A DNA stretch of 64,000 nucleotides, taken from contig NZ_BNJG01000002.1 in NCBI RefSeq assembly GCF_016587375.1, positions 1,364,001 through 1,428,000 on the forward strand. The letters are read 5' to 3'. The number at the start of each line of letters is the position of its first letter. Positions within the stretch are counted from its first letter, which is position 1. The translations under genes and the position numbers were made by a program. This DNA comes from Ktedonobacter robiniae. GTDB lineage: Bacteria > Chloroflexota > Ktedonobacteria > Ktedonobacterales > Ktedonobacteraceae. Of the stretch, positions 19,069 to 28,236 are shown in pieces. The notes under the pieces are model-generated. The model searched no databases, was not told where the DNA came from, and saw only the letters and a list, made by a program, of their open reading frames with translations.

Positions 19069-19132
19069 TGAGTGAAGATACCATGCGCCCCCTTGGGGTT
19101 GCAAAAATGGCGAGCGCCGCAGGTGCAAGAGG

Positions 19133-19921
19133 TCAGAAAATAGAGACCGGGTCGCCCACGGCAATATAGGTGATCGAAAGCTCAGGAATTTTGGGCTGGA
19201 GCCATTCGACGAGATAGTGCATGCCCTCTTCCTCGCTTTTGGCGTGTCCGGCGATGAGCAGAGCCTTGTTGAAGCCCAGCGCATTGGCGTCACGCACATA
19301 CTCGCACGTCTGCCACTCAGAGGTCTCGCCACAAATAACGGCGTCCAGCTGCCAGCGCTCGAAGGCCTTGATCTGGAACTCGCCTCCCATCGCGCCCACA
19401 ATCAGTCCGATGCGTTCACAGGGCTGTTCTGGCTCGCCCACGACGCGCGCAATTGGCAACGCCAGTTTCTCTTTCAGGCTGGCCGCCAGTTTCCCGACCG
19501 TCATCCCAGGGATCACCACCACCATCCATTCATCATCCTGTTTATAGGCCTCCCAGCCCAGGACCTTGACCATGCCGGTAACAATGCCATCAGGCTTATG
19601 CATATGCCAGTAATCGTGAAAGCGGAAGATCGCCAACTTATGCTCCTTAATAAAGGCGCGCTTGGCCTGCACCACGGGATCGTCCGCCAGCCAGTCACTA
19701 TCATAGTGATTGTAGTAGGTAGGTTCATGTGTAATCACCAGGTTCGCGCCCAGCTCGACCGCCTGGCGCAGCACATCCATCGAGGCCGTAAAGGTCGTTA
19801 CGATCCCCGTTACCTCCCACGCTGGATCGCCACTCTTCAATACATCGACCGAGCCTGCCTGCGGCGCCCCCGGCACTGCCGCAATAATCAGATCAAGCAC
19901 TTCCTGAATCGTTCTCGCCAT
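19133..19921 (-). CDS. Nif3-like dinuclear metal-binding protein (DUF34)
   Basis: A 262-residue protein of the NIF3/YbgI family. Metal-ligand regions are visible: NLVITHEPTYYNH near residue 65 and CGETSEWQ with AGHAKSEEEGM near the C-terminus. The family forms hexameric toroids with a dinuclear metal site; proposed roles include GTP cyclohydrolase-like or metal-insertion functions and are not settled. GGAAGG stands before the ATG. It is a single gene between a MITE and the divergent GntR operon. Confidence 0.9.
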   Translation of the reverse strand: MARTIQEVLDLIIAAVPGAPQAGSVDVLKSGDPAWEVTGIVTTFTASMDVLRQAVELGANLVITHEPTYYNHYDSDWLADDPVVQAKRAFIKEHKLAIFRFHDYWHMHKPDGIVTGMVKVLGWEAYKQDDEWMVVVIPGMTVGKLAASLKEKLALPIARVVGEPEQPCERIGLIVGAMGGEFQIKAFERWQLDAVICGETSEWQTCEYVRDANALGFNKALLIAGHAKSEEEGMHYLVEWLQPKIPELSITYIAVGDPVSIF

Positions 19922-20047
19922 AAAAATATCCTTCCCTTAGGCGCGCCAGCCTGCGCGGCCCGGCGCCCTCTCTAGCTCCAGCTTGCTATACAGTATATAC
20001 CACTGGCCCGCTATTTGCGTACGCGGCTACTAACTCTGCCAGTGTCC

Positions 20048-20076
20048 TTGACTGTACCAATGTTTCAATGTATCAT
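20048..20076 (+). promoter_or_regulatory. Promoter of the GntR/ABC operon
   Basis: TTGACT at 20048-20053 and TATCAT at 20071-20076 are separated by 17 bp, 33 bp upstream of the GntR start. A YtrA-type regulator usually represses its own operon, so its operator is expected here. Confidence 0.65.
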
Positions 20077-20109
20077 ATCTCTGACACAATTTAGCAGAGG
20101 AGATGAAGG

Positions 20110-20580
20110 ATGCCAAACTGGCTCGATGTCAATCCTCGCAGCGGTGTGCCGATCTATGTGCAGCTGGTGCAACAAATCACGCATGCGCTAGAGATCGGCA
20201 TCCTGCAGACCGGCGATCAATTGCCCACGGTGCGCCAAATGGCAAGCGAACTTACTATTGCGCCAAATACCATTGTCAAGGCTTATGATGAGTTGGCAAG
20301 GCTAGGGTTAATTGAGAGTCGCCAGGGGGTAGGAACGCTTGTAACCGCGAACTTGAATGGCGCGCTGCGCCAGCACCAGCTTGATGCGCTCTTTAAGCAG
20401 ATAAGTGAGCTGGTGCGTGATGCTGCAAATCTCGGCATCAGCGAGCAAGAGGTGCGCGACTGTTTTGAGAGAGAGCTGACCCGCTTCTATCGCGGACAGC
20501 AAGACAGACAAGAGGAGAACACTGATGGCAAGCAGACAGGAGCCATCCCTGGTCAACAGCAGTTCTTTGAAAAGGAGTAG
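20110..20580 (+). CDS. GntR-family regulator, YtrA subfamily
   Basis: A 156-residue repressor. The N-terminal winged helix-turn-helix begins SGVPIYVQLVQQITHALEIG and has LPTVRQMASELTIAPNTIVKAYDELARLGLIESRQGVGT; the short C-terminus with no effector domain is typical of YtrA. GAGGAGATGAAGG precedes the ATG. It overlaps the ABC ATPase gene if that gene starts at 20525. YtrA-type regulators control the transporter they are encoded with, often in response to cell-envelope stress. Confidence 0.92.
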   Translation: MPNWLDVNPRSGVPIYVQLVQQITHALEIGILQTGDQLPTVRQMASELTIAPNTIVKAYDELARLGLIESRQGVGTLVTANLNGALRQHQLDALFKQISELVRDAANLGISEQEVRDCFERELTRFYRGQQDRQEENTDGKQTGAIPGQQQFFEKE

Positions 20581-21538
20581 CGCGTCTGTGGGAGCAATGA
20601 ATCAGCTGGAAACAGAAAGCACGACACCAGCAGCTATTGAACTCCAGAACCTGGAGGTGAAATATGGCGAGCGCTCAGCAGTCAATGGGTTGAGCATGAC
20701 CGTGCCAGCAGGAGCCATCTTTGGCTTTCTCGGTCCCAATGGTGCAGGCAAGACGACGACGATCAAAACCATACTGGGATTGCGCAAGCCGGATGGCGGC
20801 AGCGTGCGCGTGTTGGGCTATGACGCCGTCTCGCAAAGCCTGGAGGTGCGGGGTCGCGTGGGCTATATGAGCGAGGTCAACAGCCTGTACGATTCCCTAA
20901 CGATCCCGCAGCATTGCGCCTTCTGCCGCTCGGTCAGCAGGCAGTGGAATCAAGGGATGGTGGACCACTATGTGAGCCTGTTCGGGCTGCCAATGAACCG
21001 CAAGGTTGGCGCATTTTCCAAGGGGATGAAATCGCAACTGGCGCTCAGCCTGCTGATGGGCAGCAATCCTGATCTGCTGATTCTGGACGAGCCAACAGCG
21101 GGACTGGACCCGGTGGCACGCCACCAGGTTTTGAACCAGTTGGTGGCAGAGATTGCCGCCCAGGGCAAGACGATCTTTTTCTCTTCGCATATTCTCTCCG
21201 ACGTAGAAGCGGTAGCCGACTGGGTGGGCATTATCCGCGATGGGAAACTGATTGTGTGCGATGAATTAGACCATTTGAAGCAAACACAGAAGGTCTTGAA
21301 GCTGACCTACGTTGAACGCCCACCAGCAGCGGAAGTCACCGCACTGCGCGGCCTGCCGGGTGTGATGAGCCTGGAGCAGGAGGGGCGTAGTGTAAGGTTG
21401 CTGACACATGGTAATGTGGAGTCCCTCTCACAGACAATTCAGGCGCGGTCCCACGCGCTGCGCAATGTGGACATCGTTGATCTCGATCTGGAAGATCTCT
21501 TCCTGAAATACATGAAAGAGGAAAGCAATGGTCGTTAA
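20525..21538 (+). CDS. ABC transporter ATPase (YtrB/CcmA type)
   Basis: An ATPase of up to 337 residues. Walker A is GPNGAGKTTTI, the signature is AFSKGMKSQLALSLLM, and Walker B is LLILDEPTAGLDP, followed by a switch His in FFSSHILSDVEAV. The ATG at 20525 has GAGGAG 7 bases before it and overlaps the GntR gene by 56 bases; a shorter start at 20597 is also possible and gives a more usual N-terminus. The next gene overlaps its end by 11 bases. It powers the ABC-2 permease encoded downstream. Confidence 0.9.
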   Translation: MASRQEPSLVNSSSLKRSSASVGAMNQLETESTTPAAIELQNLEVKYGERSAVNGLSMTVPAGAIFGFLGPNGAGKTTTIKTILGLRKPDGGSVRVLGYDAVSQSLEVRGRVGYMSEVNSLYDSLTIPQHCAFCRSVSRQWNQGMVDHYVSLFGLPMNRKVGAFSKGMKSQLALSLLMGSNPDLLILDEPTAGLDPVARHQVLNQLVAEIAAQGKTIFFSSHILSDVEAVADWVGIIRDGKLIVCDELDHLKQTQKVLKLTYVERPPAAEVTALRGLPGVMSLEQEGRSVRLLTHGNVESLSQTIQARSHALRNVDIVDLDLEDLFLKYMKEESNGR

Positions 21539-22298
21539 GGAGTTCATCGAGGCGCGTTGGAAGGCCATCATCGGCAGTGTGGTAGCGGTCCTGGCCGCTG
21601 CGGCACTTGCGAGTACATACGACCTCATCAAAAATGTGCTGGCGGGTCAGTTGACTGGCGACGCAGCCCAGCAGATTCCTTCGCAATTGCAGGGGCCGAT
21701 TCAACAGCTAACCGGCAGCTATGATGGGTATGTCTGGTCACAGTGGTTCTCGAAGAACGGGCCAGAGATCCTGGCGATTCTGGCGGCGGTCCTGGGAGCG
21801 AGCCTGATTGCCAGTGAAGTCAACAAAGGAACGATCTTCTTCCTGTTGAGTAAGCCGGTGAGTCGTGATCGTGTGCTACTGACGAAGTATCTGGTCAGCG
21901 CGCTCATTCTGCTAGGGGTGATGTTGCTGAGCGGCATCGCCATTCTCATCGCGGCGGCAATTGTGGGCCATCCGCAAAATGTGGGCGGAGTGCTGATCTC
22001 GACGGTTCTGCTCTGGCTGGGAATGCTCTTTGTCCTGGGCCTGGCACTGCTTTTCTCGGTACTGTTTCATGATGTGCTCCGTCCCCTGATTTTTTCACTC
22101 TTGCTCACGCTGCTGTTGAGTATTCCGGGTCTCATTCCAAATGCCACGCTCAATGCCTGGAGTCTGCCATTCTACTGGTCCAATTTTGCAGCCTACCAGG
22201 GGACGATGTTCCCGCTGAAAGCGTTGCTTATCTGCCTGATTGCGGCTATTGTGCCTGTGGCACTGGCGATTCCGCTGTTTCGCAAGCAAGCATATTAG
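21528..22298 (+). CDS. ABC-2 type permease
   Basis: A 256-residue membrane protein with about six transmembrane segments. The segment SEVNKGTIFFLLSKPVSRDRVLLTKYLVS is typical of ABC-2 permeases of the YtrC/GldF class. GAGGAAAGCA precedes the ATG, inside the end of the ATPase gene. With the ATPase and the YtrA regulator it forms a three-gene operon. The substrate is not evident. Confidence 0.88.
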   Translation: MVVKEFIEARWKAIIGSVVAVLAAAALASTYDLIKNVLAGQLTGDAAQQIPSQLQGPIQQLTGSYDGYVWSQWFSKNGPEILAILAAVLGASLIASEVNKGTIFFLLSKPVSRDRVLLTKYLVSALILLGVMLLSGIAILIAAAIVGHPQNVGGVLISTVLLWLGMLFVLGLALLFSVLFHDVLRPLIFSLLLTLLLSIPGLIPNATLNAWSLPFYWSNFAAYQGTMFPLKALLICLIAAIVPVALAIPLFRKQAY

Positions 22299-22494
22299 CA
22301 GAGTTGTGTGTCAGTCACTCAGGAAGAGGATCATATGAACTGAAAAGCTTATGCGTGTTTTTTACACGTATCCTGGACCTTCCTCGTGATCAGACGCCAA
22401 GAGGGAGCGCAGAGTTCCACTGTCTGAGCACCCGCACTATGCACCTGTGGGCAAACCCCGGAAAGAAAAAAGAGATCATGAAAGGATATGCAGA

Positions 22495-23490
22495 ATGACT
22501 GATCAGGATTTGTATGGAGAGAGCTCGGAAGTCACCTGGCCGATGGGCGAGACGACTATGTATGGCACCTTGGTCAAGCCATCTGGCCTCGGACCGTTTC
22601 CTGCGGTGGTGATGGTGGCAGGCAGTGGCCCAACTGACCGCGACTGGAATTCCCCACTCCTGCCAGGAACCAATGGCAGCGCGCGTCTACTTGCGGAAGC
22701 ATTAGCACGGGCAGGGATCGCCTCACTGCGCTACGACAAGCGTGCTTCCGGCCCCCATGCACGCGAGAATGTGCCACTACTGATCGGCAAATTGAGCATG
22801 CAAAGCCATGTCGACGAACTCGCCGGAGCGGTACACGTCATGGCAGGCCAGGCGTACGTGCGTCACGACCGGATCTTCGCGCTCGCCAACAGCGAAGGAA
22901 CTCTTCACGCCTTGAACTACCAACTGCACAACCCTGAGACTCCGTTCGCGGGACTCGTGCTCACCGGCCCTCCTGGACAGCCCGTTGGCACGGTTGGGCG
23001 CTCCCAATTGGCCGCGCAGGCAGCTCGTGTCCCAAATGGAGATGCATTGCTAGCGCTTTACGATGCTGCCATTGCCCGCTTCCTGGCAGGAGAGCCCATC
23101 GTGCCAGATCCAGCACTACCGGAGGGGGTCCAAATGCTGCTGAAGAGTCTAGAAACCCCAGCCAACCTGCCCTTTGCCCGTGAGCTCTGGACGGCCGATG
23201 CGGCTCCCCTGCTCAGGCAGGTGAATGTTCCGGTGCTGGTCATCATTGGGAAGAAGGACCTCCAGATCGACTGGCAGGCTGATGGTGAGAAGCTTGAGCA
23301 GGCTGCTGCGGGACGGGAGGAAGTGACCTTTCTCTTCCCAGAGAACGCCAATCACGTCCTCAAGCAAGAACTGCGGCCTCGGTCGGAGTTGGTACCTGCC
23401 GAGATAACGGAGAGCTATAATGGCCCCGATACCCGCCTGGACCCGCAGACGCTGGCTAGCATTCAAGAGTGGCTGACTGCTCACGCTTGA
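22495..23490 (+). CDS. Alpha/beta hydrolase (acyl-thioesterase/esterase-like)
   Basis: A 331-residue cytoplasmic serine hydrolase. The oxyanion region is VVMVAGSGPTDRDWNSP, the nucleophile is S133 in FALANSEGT, and the likely His is in FPENANHVLK near residue 285. VLVIIGKKDLQIDW holds the acid region. The HGG-like start (GSGPTDRD) and the long cap resemble bacterial esterases annotated as YfhR/BAAT-like. The start at 22495 (AAAGG upstream) is preferred over a longer frame. The 200 bp before it have no clear promoter. Confidence 0.85.
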   Translation: MTDQDLYGESSEVTWPMGETTMYGTLVKPSGLGPFPAVVMVAGSGPTDRDWNSPLLPGTNGSARLLAEALARAGIASLRYDKRASGPHARENVPLLIGKLSMQSHVDELAGAVHVMAGQAYVRHDRIFALANSEGTLHALNYQLHNPETPFAGLVLTGPPGQPVGTVGRSQLAAQAARVPNGDALLALYDAAIARFLAGEPIVPDPALPEGVQMLLKSLETPANLPFARELWTADAAPLLRQVNVPVLVIIGKKDLQIDWQADGEKLEQAAAGREEVTFLFPENANHVLKQELRPRSELVPAEITESYNGPDTRLDPQTLASIQEWLTAHA

Positions 23491-23637
23491 GTAGATGTTG
23501 CGGATCAAAGAAGCAAAGCTCAGGCTTAAAAGAACATTCCCAGGTGAATGCGCGAGTTCGTTTCAAGGTTTTTTACACACTGTTTTTATGGATGTGTGCA
23601 GGTGTCCTGCACACATCCATAACTGAAGGAGAAAGTC

Positions 23638-23961
23638 ATGCTCATTGTTACGACAGAAGGGATCACCCAGCATAGGATTGTGGAAACCAAAGGACAGGTC
23701 TTTGGCGTGGTGGTGCGCAGCCGAGGCCTGGGAGGGAACATCATGGCGGGCCTACGCTCCCTTGGAGGCGGCGAGATCAAGGAATACACCGCACTCCTGG
23801 AGGATGCACGCCGGCACGCGATTGATCGCATGGTCCAAAATGCCACAGCTATGGGTGCGAACGCGGTTGTGCGAATGCAGTTTGATTCCGCGGAGATTGG
23901 CAGCACGATGAGTGAAATCGTGGCCTATGGCACGGCAGTGGTAATCGAGCCAGAGAGGTAG
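23638..23961 (+). CDS. YbjQ-family protein (DUF74, heavy-metal-binding-like)
   Basis: A 107-residue protein of the conserved YbjQ family, which forms small pentameric barrels of unknown role. Typical stretches are GVVVRSRGLGGNIMAGLRSL, GGGEIKEYTALLEDARRHA and MGANAVVRMQFDSAEIG. AAGGAGAAAGTC precedes the ATG. It is followed after 8 bases by a small membrane protein, with which it probably forms an operon. Confidence 0.93.
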   Translation: MLIVTTEGITQHRIVETKGQVFGVVVRSRGLGGNIMAGLRSLGGGEIKEYTALLEDARRHAIDRMVQNATAMGANAVVRMQFDSAEIGSTMSEIVAYGTAVVIEPER

Positions 23962-23969
23962 GGAGCAGT

Positions 23970-24257
23970 ATGCTGCGGAGAGGAATCATTGTATATGGTT
24001 TGCTCTACTTAATTGGTGCCGCTGTATTGCTGTTCATTGTCCATGTGACGCTCTGGCTGGTTTTGTATCTCGCGGTGAACGGCTTCATTCTGATCTGCGC
24101 CATGCTCCTGGAGCGCAAAAGATATCGCACTCGGGTGGATCGAACGCAGGGGCATTGGCAGCCCACTGGCGAGCGTTTCATTGATCCAACCAGCAAGCGA
24201 CTTATGGAAGTGTTCTACAATCCCGCAACCGGTGAGCGCGATTACAGAGAAACGTAG
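23970..24257 (+). CDS. Small membrane protein of unknown function
   Basis: A 95-residue protein with two transmembrane helices (about residues 5-25 and 28-48) and a basic, soluble tail. The tail reads FIDPTSKRLMEVFYNPATGERDYRE, which looks like a short conserved motif of Chloroflexota membrane proteins but cannot be assigned. It lies 8 bases after ybjQ and ends 4 bases before a 35-bp perfect inverted repeat. Confidence 0.75.
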   Translation: MLRRGIIVYGLLYLIGAAVLLFIVHVTLWLVLYLAVNGFILICAMLLERKRYRTRVDRTQGHWQPTGERFIDPTSKRLMEVFYNPATGERDYRET

Positions 24258-24261
24258 TTTG

Positions 24262-24335
24262 GCTCACCGGGTAAGGGGATTGGGCCCTGGTTGGGCATTC
24301 GCCCAACCAGGGCCCAATCCCCTTACCCGGTGAGC
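24262..24335. terminator. Perfect 35-bp inverted repeat, 4-nt loop
   Basis: Bases 24262-24296 pair fully with 24301-24335 around ATTC, four bases after the stop of the preceding gene. It is the longest perfect stem in the window and probably ends the ybjQ operon upstream of the Rrf2 gene. Confidence 0.75.
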
Positions 24336-24431
24336 GCCGTAGGCACGAAAAGCCTGCTTACAGATCTGGACAAATTGCATCCAGGATATATAATGTCTGA
24401 TTATAACCATTATATGAAAAAGGATGCATCT

Positions 24432-24947
24432 ATGAAGCTAAGCGAAGGAGTTGAGTGGGGACTGCACTGCACCAGCGTGCTGGCAAGACTGCCAACAAAG
24501 GCCACCCTGCCAACGAAGGCCCTGGCCGAATATCACGGCGTCTCGGAGACCTACCTCTCCAAGCATCTTCAGGCCCTTACCAGGGGAGGCATTATCGAAT
24601 CGGTGCCGGGTCCCAGAGGAGGCTACCGCCTGGCGCGCCCAGCCACCGAGATTACCCTTCTGGATGTCGTCGAAGCCATCGACGGGCCAGAGCCGGCCTT
24701 CCGCTGTACAGAGATTCGCCAGCAGGGTCCCTGCGCCATCGAAGCGTCCGCCTATCGCCTCCCCTGTACCATCCATGTCGCCATGGCACGTGCCGAAAAA
24801 CTCTGGCGCGACGAGCTACGCGCACAAACCATCGCCGATATTGTGGCGCAACTAGGCGATATAATTCCTCAACGTGTGCAACACCTGGCGGAGAAGTGGC
24901 TCTCAGAAAACGCGCGCACGGCCAGCGAATTGGGGCGACGCTACTAA
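24432..24947 (+). CDS. Rrf2-family transcriptional regulator with three cysteines
   Basis: A 171-residue winged-helix regulator. LAEYHGVSETYLSKHLQALTRGG is the recognition region and GPRGGYRLARP the wing. Three cysteines (C92, C101, C112) lie where IscR/NsrR-type Rrf2 proteins bind an Fe-S cluster; their spacing (8 and 10 residues between them) is wider than in NsrR, so redox or cluster sensing is inferred, not shown. The longest frame starts much earlier and partly in the palindrome, but the ATG at 24432 has AAGGA upstream and gives the standard MKLSEGVEWGLH start. No target gene is adjacent. Confidence 0.9.
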   Translation: MKLSEGVEWGLHCTSVLARLPTKATLPTKALAEYHGVSETYLSKHLQALTRGGIIESVPGPRGGYRLARPATEITLLDVVEAIDGPEPAFRCTEIRQQGPCAIEASAYRLPCTIHVAMARAEKLWRDELRAQTIADIVAQLGDIIPQRVQHLAEKWLSENARTASELGRRY

Positions 24948-24998
24948 TGCTGTTAAAAAAAATAATCTGAGAATACCAGGCGAAACATTTTCACGCAT

Positions 24999-25028
24999 CA
25001 TAGGCGCGCGATAAATCGGGCGCCTATG
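24999..25028. repeat. MITE family A, minimal copy (~30 bp)
   Basis: CATAGGCG joined to CGATAAATCGGGCGCCTATG: the outer ends of family A with the interior deleted, forming a short palindrome. The rest of the 355-bp gap 24948-25303 shows no gene. Confidence 0.7.
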
Positions 25029-25303
25029 GGACCTGGGGCGACGCAGCGCAGCCCGCAGACATTCTCTGATTCATTTTTAAAACTCCATTAGTAGCGTCGG
25101 GCCATCCCATATCGCATGCATATACCCAAATGTCTCATCATGTACTTTTGTGTACCTGTTTACCTGCTTAATCAGCCTGAAAAGCCCGCTTAGCCTCTCT
25201 CTTTCATCTCCAAATCTCGCAAAATGTTCAATTCATCAATAATCTTCGTTCATTCGTTCGTTATATACCACAAGGGAAGCTACAAACTGGTTTTGCAGAA
25301 GCA

Positions 25304-25906
25304 GTGTATCGATTAGCAGAAAGGCAGAAGGAAGACGTGCATAAGCAAGGAAAGCAGGCCTCAGACCATAGTCAGTACACGCTGACCACTGAACTTGAGA
25401 CCGAACACCTGGTACTGCGCCGCCCCACGCAGCAGGATGGCGAGGTGCTATTTCAACGCTGGCTTGCGGATGAGCTTCACCAGCCATCGGGAGACGTGCT
25501 CACACAGGAGGAGACGCGTCAGTGCATCGCTAACGTACTACGCCATTGGGACCAGTACGGCTTCGGCTGCTGGAGTGTCTTCGAGCGCGGTAAACACCAA
25601 CCAGCGGGGCTCTGTGGTCTGACACGTACCAAGGACGAGATAGAACTGACATATTCGCTCACCTCAGAGTATTGGGAGCACGACTTCGCCACTGAGGCCA
25701 CGACCGCCTGCCTGGCTTATGGTTTCCGCGTTCTGGGGATTGAACGTATCATCGCCCACACCCATGAGGAGAATCCGACGCTGGAGCAGACCCTGACACA
25801 AATACTTACAAAACTAGGGATGCATCAGCGAGAACATGGCGAGACCCGGCATGTCTACGAAATCACCCGCGCCAAATGGGCCAGCCAGCACCTCATACCA
25901 GCCTGA
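25304..25906 (+). CDS. GNAT-family N-acetyltransferase (RimJ/RimL-like)
   Basis: An acetyltransferase of up to 200 residues. The start resembles ETEHLVLRRPTQQDGEVLF as in RimJ/RimL enzymes; GLCGLTRTKDEIELTYSLTSEYWEHDFATEA and GIERIIAHTHEENP cover the acetyl-CoA-binding strands. The usual Q/RxxGxG/A loop is replaced by WEHDFATEA, and the C-terminal part (LEQTLTQILTKLGMHQREHG) is slightly atypical. The GTG at 25304 is one possible start; a GTG at 25337 is another. The acceptor substrate is unknown. Confidence 0.82.
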   Translation: MYRLAERQKEDVHKQGKQASDHSQYTLTTELETEHLVLRRPTQQDGEVLFQRWLADELHQPSGDVLTQEETRQCIANVLRHWDQYGFGCWSVFERGKHQPAGLCGLTRTKDEIELTYSLTSEYWEHDFATEATTACLAYGFRVLGIERIIAHTHEENPTLEQTLTQILTKLGMHQREHGETRHVYEITRAKWASQHLIPA

Positions 25907-25926
25907 ACCATATGACCTGGTAACAT

Positions 25927-25986
25927 CATCTGAGAAAAATACTGGACCCGCCGCAAATGCGGCGGGTCCAGTATTTTTCTCAGATG
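25927..25986. terminator. Perfect 29-bp hairpin between convergent genes
   Basis: Bases 25927-25955 pair with 25958-25986. The stem contains A-rich and T-rich blocks, so it can terminate in both directions between the acetyltransferase and the L,D-transpeptidase. Confidence 0.75.
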
Positions 25987-25988
25987 GC

Positions 25989-27725
25989 CTAATACATCAA
26001 AATTGAGGTGTTATAACTGGTGTGATCATAGAGCCAGGCAGCCTGGTCGGTTGGCATATTGACACAGCCATGTGTGCCATAGTTGGCGCTGGTATTGCCA
26101 CTGGAATCAATATGGAAGTACTGTGTCCCTGGACCATAATCATTGCGCCACCAGGAGTCGTGCAGGAAGTACCCACCCTCGTGATACATGATCGCGTAGT
26201 TAATGGGCGTATCCGCGTAGTAGTAGGGCGATCCCTTGGGATAAGGTGACTTAAAGACGGTCTTGGTCTTGCGCCACATCACCGACCAGAGTCCTGGTAC
26301 CGCGGGCAGTTCTGGGCGACCTGCTGTGATCTGGAAGGACCTGACCACGACGCCGTTCTCATATAGGCGCAGGGCCTGCTCAGCAAATGAGACGACGATC
26401 ACCTGTGTTCCCATTAGTTTATAGTGCTGGAGTAGCTGGATATCTGTAGCATGCGACTGAGTATAGGGCGTCTTGTCGTTGAAGTCGGTCTCGTACATTT
26501 GCAGGTGGAAGACCTCATTCTCGACATCTGTCAGGACCTGCTGGTAATCCGCCAGCTTTGAGGCGGCGCTCAACTCGCGATCCAGGTCCTCGCCGATGCC
26601 CTTGGTCATATACCCCATATCCGGCCAGTAATCCTTGCCATCATATGGGTTGTGATAAACATGCGCGCCACCCCAATTCGCGACCTCCTGGTGGAACTGC
26701 TTGATCTCGTAGGAGGCCTTGCCCATCGTCAGGTCTTTCTGCATCCCCTGTAGATCGCTGTTATAGACCTTGGCAAAGGCCAGGTAATCCTGTAGATTTT
26801 TGACGCTATCCCCTTTTGTATGCAGATCATCGGAGACCTTCTGGTACTGTGTGTTATCAACGCCATAGGTCTTAAGCTGCTGCACCTGAGTATCATACTG
26901 GTCGACCTTGTTTTTGACCAGTTGCGGGATCAATTTCTGGAAACTTCCCGCCGCCTGCTCCGTCTGCTTATCAACATTCTTCTCGACCTGGGTCAGTTCC
27001 TGCGACTTCAGCGCTTTCGAGATCTCGCTGTAATTGTCATCATACTGCTTCTGGAGGGTACTTGAGTCCTGCTTACTCTCCTTCATCAGATCAATGATAT
27101 CCTTGAGTGTCTGAAGTTTCTGAAGTGTGGTAGGCATCTGGTTCAGCGTCGCCAGCGCATCTTTCGCATTGGCGCTGATCGCGAGATAATCCTTGGGATA
27201 CTGCGCCTTCTGTTCCTGACTCATATTCTGCTGATAAAATTTTGTCAGCGTATCCAGAGGAAGGCTCTCTTTTTGCTTATTGGCGAGGCTACTCTGAAGA
27301 TGATCGAGGTCGCTTACAGCCTGCTGGCGATAGCGATCGGTCGAGGAGTCTATCAAGCCCTCAGTCTGAATCGAGAGTGCATCGTAGCGCTGGGAGAGGT
27401 TGCGATAGTAATCATCGACAATACTGGCATCAAAAAAGTTCCAGGGCGCAGAGGAAGACTGGAGATCCTGCTGCTGCTTCTCAATCGGCTGCAATAGTGT
27501 GTTGGGCACGCCCACACTCTGAGCATGACTCAATGCCTGCTCAAAAGACTTCTGTTGCTGCTGCGCATCCTGTTGCAGATGAGCGTCACCTCCACATGCC
27601 GTAAGCAGCCCCGACAACATGCCCATACAGAGAAGGAAGAGAAGCGAGAAGCGCACCCTTTTGCTCGGCCCTTGAGCATGCCTGCGGCGATCTCGCGTAC
27701 TTATAAAAGGCTGACTGACACCCAT
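25989..27725 (-). CDS. L,D-transpeptidase (YkuD) lipoprotein with long coiled-coil region
   Basis: A 578-residue exported protein. A basic start and hydrophobic stretch end in the lipobox LLTAC, so it should be lipid-anchored. Residues ~60-400 are Gln/Lys/Asp-rich helical coiled coil. The C-terminal YkuD domain carries the catalytic motif HGCVNMP with Cys near residue 554, preceded by GGYFLHDSWW and YGT. The enzyme class forms or anchors 3-3 crosslinks in peptidoglycan, or acts on similar polymers. AAGGA precedes the ATG at 27725; the open frame has an ATG 14 codons earlier. Confidence 0.9.
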   Translation of the reverse strand: MGVSQPFISTRDRRRHAQGPSKRVRFSLLFLLCMGMLSGLLTACGGDAHLQQDAQQQQKSFEQALSHAQSVGVPNTLLQPIEKQQQDLQSSSAPWNFFDASIVDDYYRNLSQRYDALSIQTEGLIDSSTDRYRQQAVSDLDHLQSSLANKQKESLPLDTLTKFYQQNMSQEQKAQYPKDYLAISANAKDALATLNQMPTTLQKLQTLKDIIDLMKESKQDSSTLQKQYDDNYSEISKALKSQELTQVEKNVDKQTEQAAGSFQKLIPQLVKNKVDQYDTQVQQLKTYGVDNTQYQKVSDDLHTKGDSVKNLQDYLAFAKVYNSDLQGMQKDLTMGKASYEIKQFHQEVANWGGAHVYHNPYDGKDYWPDMGYMTKGIGEDLDRELSAASKLADYQQVLTDVENEVFHLQMYETDFNDKTPYTQSHATDIQLLQHYKLMGTQVIVVSFAEQALRLYENGVVVRSFQITAGRPELPAVPGLWSVMWRKTKTVFKSPYPKGSPYYYADTPINYAIMYHEGGYFLHDSWWRNDYGPGTQYFHIDSSGNTSANYGTHGCVNMPTDQAAWLYDHTSYNTSILMY

Positions 27726-28236
27726 AGCGAAGTAGTCCTTTTCAACATCCGCTTCACAACTGACCACATGTTTCCCTACACGCGGATATATGAGAAAAAA
27801 TTTAATTTGTTACACACACGCACATATATACAGAAAACTATTCAAACGTAATGATACACCTTTTTTGTGGTCAGCAATACACGACTATCAGGCATTTACC
27901 ATAACTTCAGAAGCGGCTTAATAAACTTGTTTGCTTGCCAAATAGTGCTTATGGTGTATCCCCAAAAAATCCTAATTCCTCATCAGTTTAACATTCAAAC
28001 TCGCCATTGTCCACATATTTACACATAAGTATATATGGAAGAGCATGCTAATTTCTATGTGTTAGTAAAGTTTTCTCCCCTTCTCTCCCTCATACATCAT
28101 ATGCCCTGTGTATGCTAGAGGTAGATACCCATGCATTGATATCAGAACTGACTGCATACCATAAAAAACAATCGTGAACGCCGCTTCGCAGCAGCTAGCT
28201 TCGCTCATACGATTGAATGGCAAAGGAGGTTTTTTG
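27726..28236. other. AT-rich divergent intergenic region
   Basis: About 510 bp between the L,D-transpeptidase and lipoprotein genes, visibly richer in A and T than its surroundings. It must hold the promoters of both genes, but no convincing operator, RNA gene or open frame was seen. Confidence 0.6.
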